Shown: positions 44,185 to 53,100 of the stretch, piece by piece
How positions within the stretch are numbered: position 1 is the first letter of the stretch
Layout of the letters: every line of letters starts with the position of its first letter
NCBI GenBank assembly: GCA_030272585.1
Contig: BSYQ01000011.1
Span: forward strand, 310,001-374,000
Direction of reading: 5' to 3'
From: Bryopsis sp. KO-2023
Lineage: Eukaryota > Chlorophyta > Ulvophyceae > Bryopsidales > Bryopsidaceae
DNA length: 64,000 nucleotides
Made by a program: the position numbers and the translations under genes
Notes under the pieces: model-generated
The model's input: only the letters and a program-made list of their open reading frames with translations
Database searches by the model: none
What the model was told of the DNA's origin: nothing

Positions 44185-47100
44185 TCAAACCAGCCAAGAG
44201 AAAATAGCCGAATCCAATGGATGAAAAATTTGAGAAAGCTTCAAATACTTATGAATTGATTTTGAACCCACAGCCCAACCTCCCCAATCTCGAATGCGAT
44301 CCAGAGGAACCTTTGCCGAAAACATGGCAGTACACCCTCCCCTACGAAACGTATGTGTGCCCAAAAAATCCCCTGATTGTAAAACCCCAACGGAACGCAA
44401 TGCTGGTAACAAACGCAACAGCGCTAAGCGCATACTGCTCGGAGAAGGCACACTTTCGGAAGGCAACTGCCAAAAATAATTGCTCCTTTGCATCGATACC
44501 TCTTGAAAAGCCTCACAGCATAATCGATTAAATTCCTGTAAGAGACTGGGAAGCTGGGGTAATCCTTTCGAAAAAAAATTTCGCTGGCGTCGAAGCTCTT
44601 GACGGTTCTTTCCTTTGGCGCGATACTCCACAAACGACACACTGACTTCCTCCACCGACCATGATAAATCGCCAACCTGGATGTTGGCGTAGGTATCTGC
44701 TCGCGAAAAAAATATGAACGCGATAACAGCCGCCAGTCCGTCACGCATTGCGCGTAAATCCCAACCCCCCACTGATTCATGGAGCCAACCCACCGCTTGA
44801 GAAGGAAACGGTGTATGCTCCGGCGTTGGTGGGTCAGACTTCGCGCTCTGCAGTTCCCAACTGGATATAACCCTTGACGTCAACTCATCCTTGGCAGCAT
44901 AATGTGTCTCCCCAAACCACGCGTGAGCGGTAGTAATCGCAGCCAGATATTGCGGTGCTGAAACTGCCGATATTTCTGAAGTCCTGCGCAGGTGGAGAAG
45001 GTACTGATACACTAACTCCCTTGAAGCCGGAATGGGGCTCTGTTGCCGCTCCACTGCAAATTTCCAAAATTTTCCGAATTTGGACCAAATTGTCTTGTGA
45101 CCCATAATAGCATTGCTGGACCACAACTGCTCGAGCAGCTCCATTCGCTCCTCTGCTGAGAACTCTTTAAAACGCGTCGCAACCGCGCTTCCAACACTCA
45201 AAAGGGTGTCCCACTGTAAATTTGCAGGTGGCTTACCCAACTCTGCATGCAATTTAGCAATTAGTGCTTTATCAAAAAACACTCCATCGGCCACCTTGGT
45301 ATAAACGGCTGCGTCCCTTTCAGAAACGTCGACGAATCCATCGGGAGGAGAAGGCGCTTCGTTGCCATCCTGCACAGATCCCTGTACCAATGTTTCGCTT
45401 CCCAACGCGGAACCACCAGTAATGCCTCGATCGGTTTCACCTCCTTGATCAGTTGGACTAATTGAGGGACCAGGCCGAAGGGAGGGAAGCAATAATTTTT
45501 CTCCAAACTCCAAGCTTGATGGGTTTGCCTCAGCGCGTCGATATTCTCCGCTTGAGGGTCGGCCGAAATTGCATTGAATCGGGGTAACTGTGAATTGTGC
45601 AGAGCCGCGAATCTGTCCACAGTTGGACGAAATCGGCACTCCTGGCACAGCCATCGAAAAATTGCCGGATTGAGAGCGATATCCCCCGCCTCGACCATCC
45701 TTGATAACTGATCGGCTCTGTAATTCTCCAAAGTTCCCCACCACTTCATCTTCCACTCGATATGCTTGGCTTCGCACACCTCCAAAATCTGCCCCAGAAC
45801 CGCTCTCAGCCTCGGAATATTGGTATATACGCCTCGAAGTATGTGGTAACAAACTTGGGAGTCCGTCACAATCTCCAAGCGTTGGTCCTTTACCACTTCC
45901 TTGAAGGCCAGTAGTCCCAACAAAATCGCCTTGAGTTCCTTGAAGTTGATGGAACGTGGACGATCTTCGAGAGTCCACAATCCCTTGGCGATCAGATAGT
46001 TTGGTTCCTTGGAAGGGCGTGTCTTGGAAAGGGTGCTGGGCGACCCCAAAGCCACCCCCCAGCCCACCTCTGACGCGTCCGACTCCATGCGTATCGATGG
46101 AACCCACTCCATGGCCCGACCGTGCCAATGTTGCGGGATTTGCTGCCACCAAACAATTTGTTTGATGGCTTTCAAAGGGATTCGCACCCAACTGGTCCAT
46201 TTCCTTTTTCCTTTCAAACTGAGAAAAAGTTCCCCTAGGAAAAAGCGCGCCGTGGGAATCGCGGCTAGAACTGAGCAAGCTTTCCCGACAAAACTCGCCA
46301 CTAAGCGCGCTGGCGCCGAACCCTTGTTGTCGCGAATCACCTTGAGAAGTTTCCCCGCTTTCTCGAATAACTGGGTTTCGACGTGCGAAGGCACCAAAAT
46401 TAACCCCCTGTCCAAATCCAATTGCAGACCGAGGTGCATCACCTGACGCTGCGGCGCAAAACAACTCTTCTCTTCGCGTATGGTGATCCCCAAAGCTTCC
46501 ACTACGTCCCTCACCTGAGAACCCCATTCCTTCGAAGCATTCGGATGTCCTCCTAGGATGTCGTCCAGATAAAACAGAAAACTTCCTGAACTCCCCTGGT
46601 GCCAATACCTTGCTAACGCTGGGGTTGAAGGGCAAGGCACACTGTGGGGATTTCTCAGAAAGCGAGCAATCGGCTTGGTAAACCGACTGAAAATCCTTGG
46701 ACTGGATGTCCATCCGAACGGGAGGGAGGGAACTTCGTAAACCTTGTCCTCCACTCGAATGCAAAAATGACGACGGTCCTCCTTGTGAATCGAAACGTGG
46801 TGGAACGCCTCGGCGATATCGAAGGCTATTAAACCCGAACTGTCCCGGATCCAGGGAACCGCTTCCTTGAGTCGTTCGTATCTCATCGACCGCTTGACCG
46901 TATGTTCGTTCACATGGCGGAGATCGATCACGAGACGAAACGAAGTAATCCTCCCCTCGCGGTACTTCGGAATCAAAAACCCGCGAGAAATGAAGCGGGC
47001 GCAACGCGCTGGCCTCAAGCCGCCCGTCTCTAGGTACTTCGGTAATAGCTCCTTCCATGCTACGCGCTCCTCCTGAGTTTTCAATATCGTGGAACCCAAA

Positions 47101-47451
47101 TCGAAGGGCTCCAACGGCTTTTTCCATTCGATCCTCACCCCCTGCGCTATCCACTTTAGCACATTTTTGTCTGCTCCGATCTCCTTCCACTGAGCCAGCT
47201 GACGGCGGACTCGAACATAATGAGGAGGCTTCTGAATACCAAATTTCGTCCTCAGCCGTGCTTCCTCGCGCTGTGCCCAAGCCCACTGCGCCATCCGACA
47301 CTGCGTTAGGCTTCGTCGGTTGCAGGGGGTGGTTTTGCTGGATCACGTCCCTTCTTTCCGCCACGGGACTTTCTTCGTCCTCCCTGCTTCTGTCCGTCTT
47401 GGGCTGCCTTTCGGATACTCTCTTTTTCGGTCCTGGAGCGCAACCCTTCAT
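44185..47451 (-). CDS. Tyrosine recombinase ORF, overlapping the RT gene
   Basis: An uninterrupted 1088-codon frame. Its last about 370 residues are a phage-integrase-type tyrosine recombinase: an N-terminal core-binding part (LWSSNAIMGHKTIWSKFGKF), the first Arg in FFSRADTYANI, the HxxR box in GTHTFRRGG, a Trp-rich IRDWGGWA and the nucleophilic Tyr in SIHKYLK. It would integrate the circular cDNA. The first about 715 codons run over the RT ORF in another frame, have no recognisable domain, and are odd in composition (Gly/Ser/Arg-rich). The recombinase part has no early in-frame ATG. It may be made by -1 frameshifting from the RT frame near 45310-45261, or from the long frame itself. Heavy RT/recombinase overlap is known in DIRS-1. 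Confidence 0.85.
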   Translation of the reverse strand: MKGCAPGPKKRVSERQPKTDRSREDEESPVAERRDVIQQNHPLQPTKPNAVSDGAVGLGTARGSTAEDEIWYSEASSLCSSPPSAGSVEGDRSRQKCAKVDSAGGEDRMEKAVGALRFGFHDIENSGGARSMEGAITEVPRDGRLEASALRPLHFSRVFDSEVPRGEDYFVSSRDRSPPCERTYGQAVDEIRTTQGSGSLDPGQFGFNSLRYRRGVPPRFDSQGGPSSFLHSSGGQGLRSSLPPVRMDIQSKDFQSVYQADCSLSEKSPQCALPFNPSVSKVLAPGEFRKFSVLSGRHPRRTSECFEGMGFSGEGRSGSFGDHHTRREELFCAAASGDAPRSAIGFGQGVNFGAFARRNPVIRESGETSQGDSRQQGFGASALSGEFCRESLLSSSRDSHGALFPRGTFSQFERKKEMDQLGANPFESHQTNCLVAANPATLARSGHGVGSIDTHGVGRVRGGLGGGFGVAQHPFQDTPFQGTKLSDRQGIVDSRRSSTFHQLQGTQGDFVGTTGLQGSGKGPTLGDCDGLPSLLPHTSRRIYQYSEAESGSGADFGGVRSQAYRVEDEVVGNFGELQSRSVIKDGRGGGYRSQSGNFSMAVPGVPISSNCGQIRGSAQFTVTPIQCNFGRPSSGEYRRAEANPSSLEFGEKLLLPSLRPGPSISPTDQGGETDRGITGGSALGSETLVQGSVQDGNEAPSPPDGFVDVSERDAAVYTKVADGVFFDKALIAKLHAELGKPPANLQWDTLLSVGSAVATRFKEFSAEERMELLEQLWSSNAIMGHKTIWSKFGKFWKFAVERQQSPIPASRELVYQYLLHLRRTSEISAVSAPQYLAAITTAHAWFGETHYAAKDELTSRVISSWELQSAKSDPPTPEHTPFPSQAVGWLHESVGGWDLRAMRDGLAAVIAFIFFSRADTYANIQVGDLSWSVEEVSVSFVEYRAKGKNRQELRRQRNFFSKGLPQLPSLLQEFNRLCCEAFQEVSMQRSNYFWQLPSESVPSPSSMRLALLRLLPALRSVGVLQSGDFLGTHTFRRGGCTAMFSAKVPLDRIRDWGGWAVGSKSIHKYLKLSQIFHPLDSAIFSWLV
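45261..47294 (-). CDS. DIRS-type reverse transcriptase-RNase H
   Basis: 677 aa starting 12 bases after the gag-like ORF stop. RT motifs: RGFLIPKYREG, FRLVIDLRHVN, IAFDIAEAFHHV, LPFGWTSSPRIFSRF and the catalytic FYLDDILGG. RNase H keeps its acidic residues (MESDASEVGWG, NFKELKAILLG, IVTDSQVCYH, YRADQLSRM). The C-terminal part has the DIRS-group signature after RNase H (FAALHNSQLPRFNA, NYCFPPFGLV, LLVVPRWEAKHW). It copies element RNA into a circular DNA. No frameshifts or stops are seen. Confidence 0.95.
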   Translation of the reverse strand: MAQWAWAQREEARLRTKFGIQKPPHYVRVRRQLAQWKEIGADKNVLKWIAQGVRIEWKKPLEPFDLGSTILKTQEERVAWKELLPKYLETGGLRPARCARFISRGFLIPKYREGRITSFRLVIDLRHVNEHTVKRSMRYERLKEAVPWIRDSSGLIAFDIAEAFHHVSIHKEDRRHFCIRVEDKVYEVPSLPFGWTSSPRIFSRFTKPIARFLRNPHSVPCPSTPALARYWHQGSSGSFLFYLDDILGGHPNASKEWGSQVRDVVEALGITIREEKSCFAPQRQVMHLGLQLDLDRGLILVPSHVETQLFEKAGKLLKVIRDNKGSAPARLVASFVGKACSVLAAIPTARFFLGELFLSLKGKRKWTSWVRIPLKAIKQIVWWQQIPQHWHGRAMEWVPSIRMESDASEVGWGVALGSPSTLSKTRPSKEPNYLIAKGLWTLEDRPRSINFKELKAILLGLLAFKEVVKDQRLEIVTDSQVCYHILRGVYTNIPRLRAVLGQILEVCEAKHIEWKMKWWGTLENYRADQLSRMVEAGDIALNPAIFRWLCQECRFRPTVDRFAALHNSQLPRFNAISADPQAENIDALRQTHQAWSLEKNYCFPPFGLVPQLVQLIKEVKPIEALLVVPRWEAKHWYRDLCRMATKRLLLPMDSSTFLKGTQPFIPRWPMECFLIKH

Positions 47452-48049
47452 AAAACGTACGAACCACAGGAGGCAACAATTCCTGGGTAGAACCCCACAA
47501 ATGAATAGCGGTTTGCAAACCGCTTGCAGCAGGTTGACCGTTCTGGTCGAATTCCCCTCGAGTTTTTAGTACCAAAAATTGGGAGGCCGCCAAATCAGTT
47601 GTACGCGACAATGCCACGAACCAGCCTACCAAGGCGCCACGCAACTCGTCCGCCACTTCGTGATGGGCGAGAAAGGCCGCAATAAACCCAGTGAGATCGA
47701 ATAAGTAACTCACAACCGGGGCCCAATTTGATGCCTCGTGGGCAAACGACGACCTATCTCCCAATTGCGTTAACAACCGACCGCCCCTTGCTGTAGACCC
47801 AATATCAAACCAATGCCCAAATTGCACAGCTCCTGCAGGGCGATCCACTGGATTAGTGCGCAAATGAGGCACACCGTTGGGCTCCACAGCGAACGACGTA
47901 ACGTGCTCAGGCAACGAAAAGCCGTAAGAGCTCGCAGTCTCCAAAAAAGCCGGCCTCCAATTCTGGGGAACGTTGTGCTGCATACGACAGAACACCGCAA
48001 TAACGGGAGTCGTAGAAACGAGACACTCAAGTCTCGAGAGTTTAAACAC
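47306..48049 (-). CDS. Gag-like ORF of the tyrosine-recombinase element
   Basis: 247 aa, the first frame after repeat A1. The central region is hydrophobic-helical (VVSYLFDLTGFIAAFLAHHE, LRGALVGWFVALSRTTDLAA), and the C-terminus is a basic tail (GGRRKSRGGKKGRD) suited to RNA binding. Position and tail fit a Gag-like nucleocapsid protein. No zinc knuckle is present. An ATG inside (at 47986, MQHNVPQNW) could be the real start. Confidence 0.75.
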   Translation of the reverse strand: MFKLSRLECLVSTTPVIAVFCRMQHNVPQNWRPAFLETASSYGFSLPEHVTSFAVEPNGVPHLRTNPVDRPAGAVQFGHWFDIGSTARGGRLLTQLGDRSSFAHEASNWAPVVSYLFDLTGFIAAFLAHHEVADELRGALVGWFVALSRTTDLAASQFLVLKTRGEFDQNGQPAASGLQTAIHLWGSTQELLPPVVRTFYEGLRSRTEKESIRKAAQDGQKQGGRRKSRGGKKGRDPAKPPPATDEA

Positions 48050-48072
48050 GCAAGTGTATACGTTTTCAAAAA

Positions 48073-48235
48073 AGAAAACGAGATGAAACTACAGCTCCCA
48101 ACTGTGAATAAATACTAACTGCTGCTCAAAAGCACACTGCCAGCCTATCACATCTTGGAACTAGTCTTTTCCCACCCTGGAGCCGAGACTCACTCGTTAT
48201 TTAATCTCCTCTACTTAATGTAACGTCCCATTAAA
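48073..48235 (-). repeat. Split direct repeat A1
   Basis: 163-bp left terminus in element orientation, matching A2. The seven bases CATTAAA at its outer end equal the B1/A2 junction. Confidence 0.93.
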
Positions 48236-48324
48236 AATTCCCCATTTCCTATTTAACCCTTTAAACAACGTTGGAAAAGTTGACGTTGTGGCTAACCCCT
48301 GCTGCTTACGAACACCACCTGCGT

Positions 48325-49263
48325 TCAGAGGATCATTCTGTAGGTCTGGGTGGAGGCAGCGACCTTGGCGTAGACCTGGACTTCGCAGAGAGTCAAGTAC
48401 TCGGTGTCCCAGATCTTGATGTTCACGTGACGACCCACCATCGGGCACGAGTAAGTTCTGGTCTCACCCGGACCCATCTTTTGTCCCGACGCGCACCATT
48501 CATTCAGGTTGGAGTTCACCTCGCTACCGATACGGATCTCGAAGTTGTGGAGGCGTTCCGAGCAGCAGTCGCCACGGTTGGTGATGACGACTTTCGTGAT
48601 CTGGTAGGTGGCGCCCAGGTCGACTTGCCACCACGGGTTCGGCTGCTTCTTCGTGTGAGTGCAGGATCCCGAGGACCACTGGGAGCTCGTTGAACCATCC
48701 ACTGCCCGCTCTGGATTACCCGAGAAGTCGATCGAAGACTGCAGGACCGGCTTGCCCTGGCTCACCAACTTCTCGACTGCTGTGGAAGGCGAGCACGCGC
48801 CGCCGTTCTGGAGAGCATACTCTTCGCCGCCACAGCAACCCAACACGTTTTTGTGGTACCCGCTATAGGCTACGTTACCGTTATAGCCAGCCGCGCGGTT
48901 CTTTTTCAAACAGCCACTGAAACCAGATCCATTTGGACCGAAAGAGAACCCATCGCAGCCCTTGTTTGCCAGACACTCTGCCTTTGCTTCGTCCAAGCTT
49001 CCCCACTGGGTGCACTTGATATTGCCAGCCTTTCCATTGGAGGCCTCAAGGTAGCCCTTTGGGACCTTGAAGAAGTCGCACGTTGGCAGGTCAGCCGCAC
49101 CTGGAAGGCATACACACGAAACTATGGGTTCCAAAAAACGACGCTCGCATATCGAACGGACGGTAACCACTCTATCGAAAAACAATCCTGCCGCAGCCCC
49201 GTCATTGCTCTCACCAGTACAGATGGCGAGCGCAGCCAAAATACAGATGACGGTAGGAGTCAT
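48325..49263 (-). CDS. Secreted PAN-like plus F5/8 type C (discoidin) lectin-like protein
   Basis: The frame is open for 312 codons. However, a GT-AG intron (49214-49101, 114 nt, a multiple of three) is likely, because it joins a signal peptide (MTPTVICILAALAICTG) directly to AADLPTC and leaves 274 aa. A Cys-rich PAN/apple-like module follows (CTQWGSLDEAKAECLANKGC, GFSGCLKKN). Then comes an F5/8 C domain with its typical blocks (VDGSTSSQWSSGSC, WWQVDLGATYQITKVVITNR, NFEIRIG) and the C-terminal CEVQVYA strand. F5/8 C domains of the fucolectin type bind carbohydrate outside the cell, so a cell-surface or wall sugar-binding role is likely. The element's A1 repeat ends about 90 bp past its stop codon. 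Confidence 0.85.
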   Translation of the reverse strand: MTPTVICILAALAICTGESNDGAAAGLFFDRVVTVRSICERRFLEPIVSCVCLPGAADLPTCDFFKVPKGYLEASNGKAGNIKCTQWGSLDEAKAECLANKGCDGFSFGPNGSGFSGCLKKNRAAGYNGNVAYSGYHKNVLGCCGGEEYALQNGGACSPSTAVEKLVSQGKPVLQSSIDFSGNPERAVDGSTSSQWSSGSCTHTKKQPNPWWQVDLGATYQITKVVITNRGDCCSERLHNFEIRIGSEVNSNLNEWCASGQKMGPGETRTYSCPMVGRHVNIKIWDTEYLTLCEVQVYAKVAASTQTYRMIL

Positions 49264-50158
49264 TGTGAAAATCGACGTGAATGGAATGCTCAGTACAGAA
49301 GGTGCAGGGATGGATGGTTAGTTGTGCACGGAGCGTCTTATTTATACCTGCAAAGTGCAGTGAGAATCTCCCGTCCCGCATGAATTCATTTGTGTAATCA
49401 TTATCATTGTGCAACTGACCGACATACCACCATTTCGCGTTTGTCACCAGCCCTGCTGGATTCTCACACTTCCAGGCATCCCCTATTTGTAAGCGCTACT
49501 ATGTTGGTGTATAAACCAACAGTGTAATTACAATGTACATTTCAATTGGGCGACTCTGGAATGTGGGTCCTTCAATTCGCTTTGCCTGAACCAAACACAA
49601 AATTTTGGGTTGGGTTGGGTTGGGGTGACTGCCTCCCAGTGCAAAAGCTTTTTGTAGTTGGTGGTGTTGGTGATTGACAAAGTCCATGCGATAATCCTGG
49701 TGGTTGCACACAACCATTGTTGAAATTTTTGATGGATTTTATGGTTGTATGTTGCACCATCCAAAAACCAAAAAGAGTTTTGGATAAGTTGCTTGCCTTC
49801 CATCCCACTCAGTGGGATCCCAGGCTGGGATACGCACCCAACCCCCCCTAAATATCTACATCTTTCAAATGACCTCGAATCAACCGAGGCCATCCCAGCA
49901 GATCGGGAACGATACAAAGAAAGAGATTGTTGTTGCAATATTCATTCTGAGAGAAAGCCAGAACTGTGGCACTTTTTTTCTATCGAGGGTAGGCTTCTTC
50001 GCATGCAACAGTATGTGTGTGTAAGAGTGTGTGTCTTATCATGACTCATGATTCATGAGCTGCTGCATTCCTTCATTCCCCAGCTTGGAAATGAAGGAGA
50101 AGATCTCTTCAGTTTGAACACAAGTTTTACATGGGCGAAACTATCACAAAATCACTCC
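49264..50158. other. Intergenic region
   Basis: Promoter side of the secreted-lectin gene and 3' flank of the carboxypeptidase gene. It contains a short GGGTT-type run near 49607-49624. No gene seen. Confidence 0.45.
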
Positions 50159-53100
50159 TCAAAACTGGCTAGCTCGCCTCTGTCCACCCTGGACACCAAT
50201 TCCTTCTTTTGACATTCTTTCCAGCAGGGCCTCATCATTAATATTGGCCAGCTCGGCTATGCACTTGCAAAGACTGTGACCCAAGCGCGAGTAGTCTTCA
50301 GGGTTGAAGTGGGTCTTAGATGTCGAGCATCCCCCTAAACTAGCTTCGAGAGTATAACTCCCCGTGACCCCCAGTTCCTGGGACACGACCACCCTGCCAG
50401 TGGAGAGCTTACTCCTCAAAACCTTGAAATTGCATTTCTCGAAACTGTAACCCTGCACAATACAAATAGAAAAACGTTGGTTTTAGTCTTTTGCCCTACG
50501 ACTGTAGCGTGCGTTTGCGTGATTCTTTGTGTGTGTGATTGGCGCACGAAGCCCCACCTGATCAAACCAGCTCAATAGGTAGGGAAGCATGCGAACTCTC
50601 AAGCGGGCTTTGTCTGGAAGCATTCCGATGTGGGAATCTTGCAAAGTATCTTTGTCTGCTTGTAGATTTGGCTCCTTCACATTCGCATTGGACGACTCTC
50701 CGTTCTCAGCTAGTGCATCGTGCAGGTTTCCCTCCGCGCAGTCGATGTCAAGATTGTCTTGCTCCAAACTCGTGGACTCATTTTGAGGCACACAAATTTG
50801 AACGCGTGGTGCTGAAGGCGGCTCGCACCTATTTCAGACAACAAATCAGCGCACAGACTTTGAATTTCCAGGTCCCGAAGACGCCATGCAGATTCAGACG
50901 CACCCATAAAAGAATGCGTCGGTTCTTTTAGAGTGTCCGTGCAAGTCGAGAAATAGTGCCAATCTCCCCGTAGCAGCCAGGGTCTCCATCAACCTCTTGC
51001 TGTGGTATATGGTCGGATGTCGTCCAGGATCCGGCTTGTCCCAACATCGGTTCAAATCGACGCCGTGCAGGTTGCACCGGTAATTCCCATTTGTCACTCC
51101 GTCTGGATTCAACACTGGCACTATTTTGAAGATAAAGGACTGTCGCAATGTGACTGCGGTCGGATGGCTGCTGGTCAGAAAGTCTAAGACACCCTCATAA
51201 ATGACGCACAAAAGATTCAGACAATGTTGGTACATTCCCCAATGAAGTCTTCCACTGCAGTGAACACAGTACTTGGAGTTGAAAACTCAAAGTTACGATA
51301 GCCACTGGAGGCAACTACACCTGCCCCAGCGCAGTTGGCGCACATCCTTCATTTTGGCGATACTTTCAGCTTAAATGTTGGACGAAAAAAAAAACGGGGA
51401 GGAAAACTACCTCCACTTCATCCTGTGACAAAAACGAGCCTCTGGCATGAGCTCACCTGCATGACCCACGACGCAGAGGTTTCCCCAGGGTGCACCCTTC
51501 CAGTCAAAACGACGTACTCCCGGGCATCCATCGTTTCAGGCGTCGCGCCAAAATCTGTGATGGTCACCAGATCGCAGGTGTGGCCTGCCAACGTGTAGCA
51601 CAAGCAGCTCCTGTGAAGTAGTGAAGGCTGCGCCAGCTGCAGTCGCCCCAGAAGCATCTGCACAAGAGCCGCAGCCTCTACTATGAAAACCTCGCGCCAA
51701 TAGACATCCACCAGATCCTGTTTTCTGTTTGGGTACCTTTGAGTCGGAGTGCGTGTATGGGTAGCACGCAGCGAGGTAGTAGGTGCCGGACGTTGGAAAT
51801 TGGATGGAGAATGAGAGACACCACAAGCCAGGCCCGATTGTGGGGAATCCACTGCGCAATGTTTCACCACCTCCTCTCTTGCTTCTGCCCTGACGCATTA
51901 AAAGAACTTCAGACTGTGGGACTGGAAAGTTTTTTGCACGCTTGGACCGCCAGGCTTTGGCTGCGTGATTGCATGAACATATTGAGGTTTGTTTGGACTG
52001 GGTAGCCAGAAGATGCAGATGTACCGACCTTTTTCCCATGGGTCTTTTTCCCCAGCGGTCGTCTGCTCCCTTCATTTGGCCGTGATCTCAACGGGGAGGG
52101 GAAGTAACAGATATCATCCCCAACCCGTCTCCAGCAACACGTATTTTCTCCCTGGCTCTCCCCACCCGCCGTCATTGCTGGACACATGATCGGTCGAATC
52201 CCGCTGTTGTAGAGGGCGGTTTTCTTCGAGAAATTGAGAATGTTGAACTGGTACGTGGCTCCTGGCGTTGCGTTGGCGACGGCGAAGTAAAACCACTGGC
52301 GGCTGCCACGATCTTCGCTGCACAAAAATCGAGACCATTGAACAAGGCAAAACACGCTCCCCCACGGACCAGAGAAAGCCAAAAACGACCTCTTTCACGT
52401 TGTGACGAATGACGGTTGAAGGCCCCACGCCCACCTGTCATTGATATCTGGAGACAAAAACAAATCATACTCCAGGTCGCAGACATGCACGGCCCGACGA
52501 AGGTTGCCGCTCTCGAACCTCGACTCAAACCGGAGCAGCTTTGTCGGGTTCGAAGGGATGCTGCGAGAGACGCGGTGATTGGCCAACAGCGTCGAGCAGT
52601 CGAGTGGAAAAGCAGACTGTTGTTGCAGAGGGTCCGTGTACGCTGGACTTTGCCCAGTGACTTCTGGTTCGCTCGCTCCTGCGCAGAAGAGCTGACTGGT
52701 GCTGAAAGTTTCACAGTAATTGGTGTTTCTGCACGCTACTCTTTGGATTAATTGGTATGGTGGGCTGCGAACCTTGCATTGCGGTTCCGGCGACTATCCA
52801 GCCAGCCTTCGAGGTAACAGAACTCCCTTCAGGACGATTAAATTCTGCGCTGTCGAAGATGGTCGTGTTGGAAAGTCGCCTGGGCTCCTCGAAGCGTTGG
52901 AGGAGACGCATCTGAAGTCCAGCCGCAAATGAATGATCGTTTCTTGATGAGTTATGGAGGAATATACATGCATGTAGTTTTTTTGTGTTGGATTTATTGT
53001 TCACACAATTGGCTTCCTCATATCATAGTTGAGGTGAGTCGCAATTTTCTTTCCTTGGGGGCTATGTTTAAGTTCAGTTTATTGCTGTCTCCTTTTCTGT

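Larger units (their letters stand above)
43774..48235 (-). mobile_element. Tyrosine-recombinase retrotransposon (DIRS order) with split direct repeats
   Basis: A 4462-bp element read on the minus strand. Order: A1 (48235-48073), gag-like ORF, RT-RNase H ORF, recombinase ORF, B1 (44166-44110), A2 (44116-43954), B2 (43830-43774). A1/A2 are 163 bp and appear identical; B1/B2 are 57 bp with one mismatch. B1 and A2 overlap by seven bases (CATTAAA), and this heptamer also ends A1 and starts B2, as expected for a recombinase crossover core. This A1-B1A2-B2 pattern is known from PAT, Kangaroo and Ngaro-type elements, which integrate through a circular intermediate without target duplication. No integrase or protease is present. 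All frames are open. Confidence 0.93.

Noticed and set aside
49607-49624. GGGTT-type short run resembling a telomere repeat
   Set aside because: Only about three units, imperfect, and in the middle of ordinary gene-bearing sequence.
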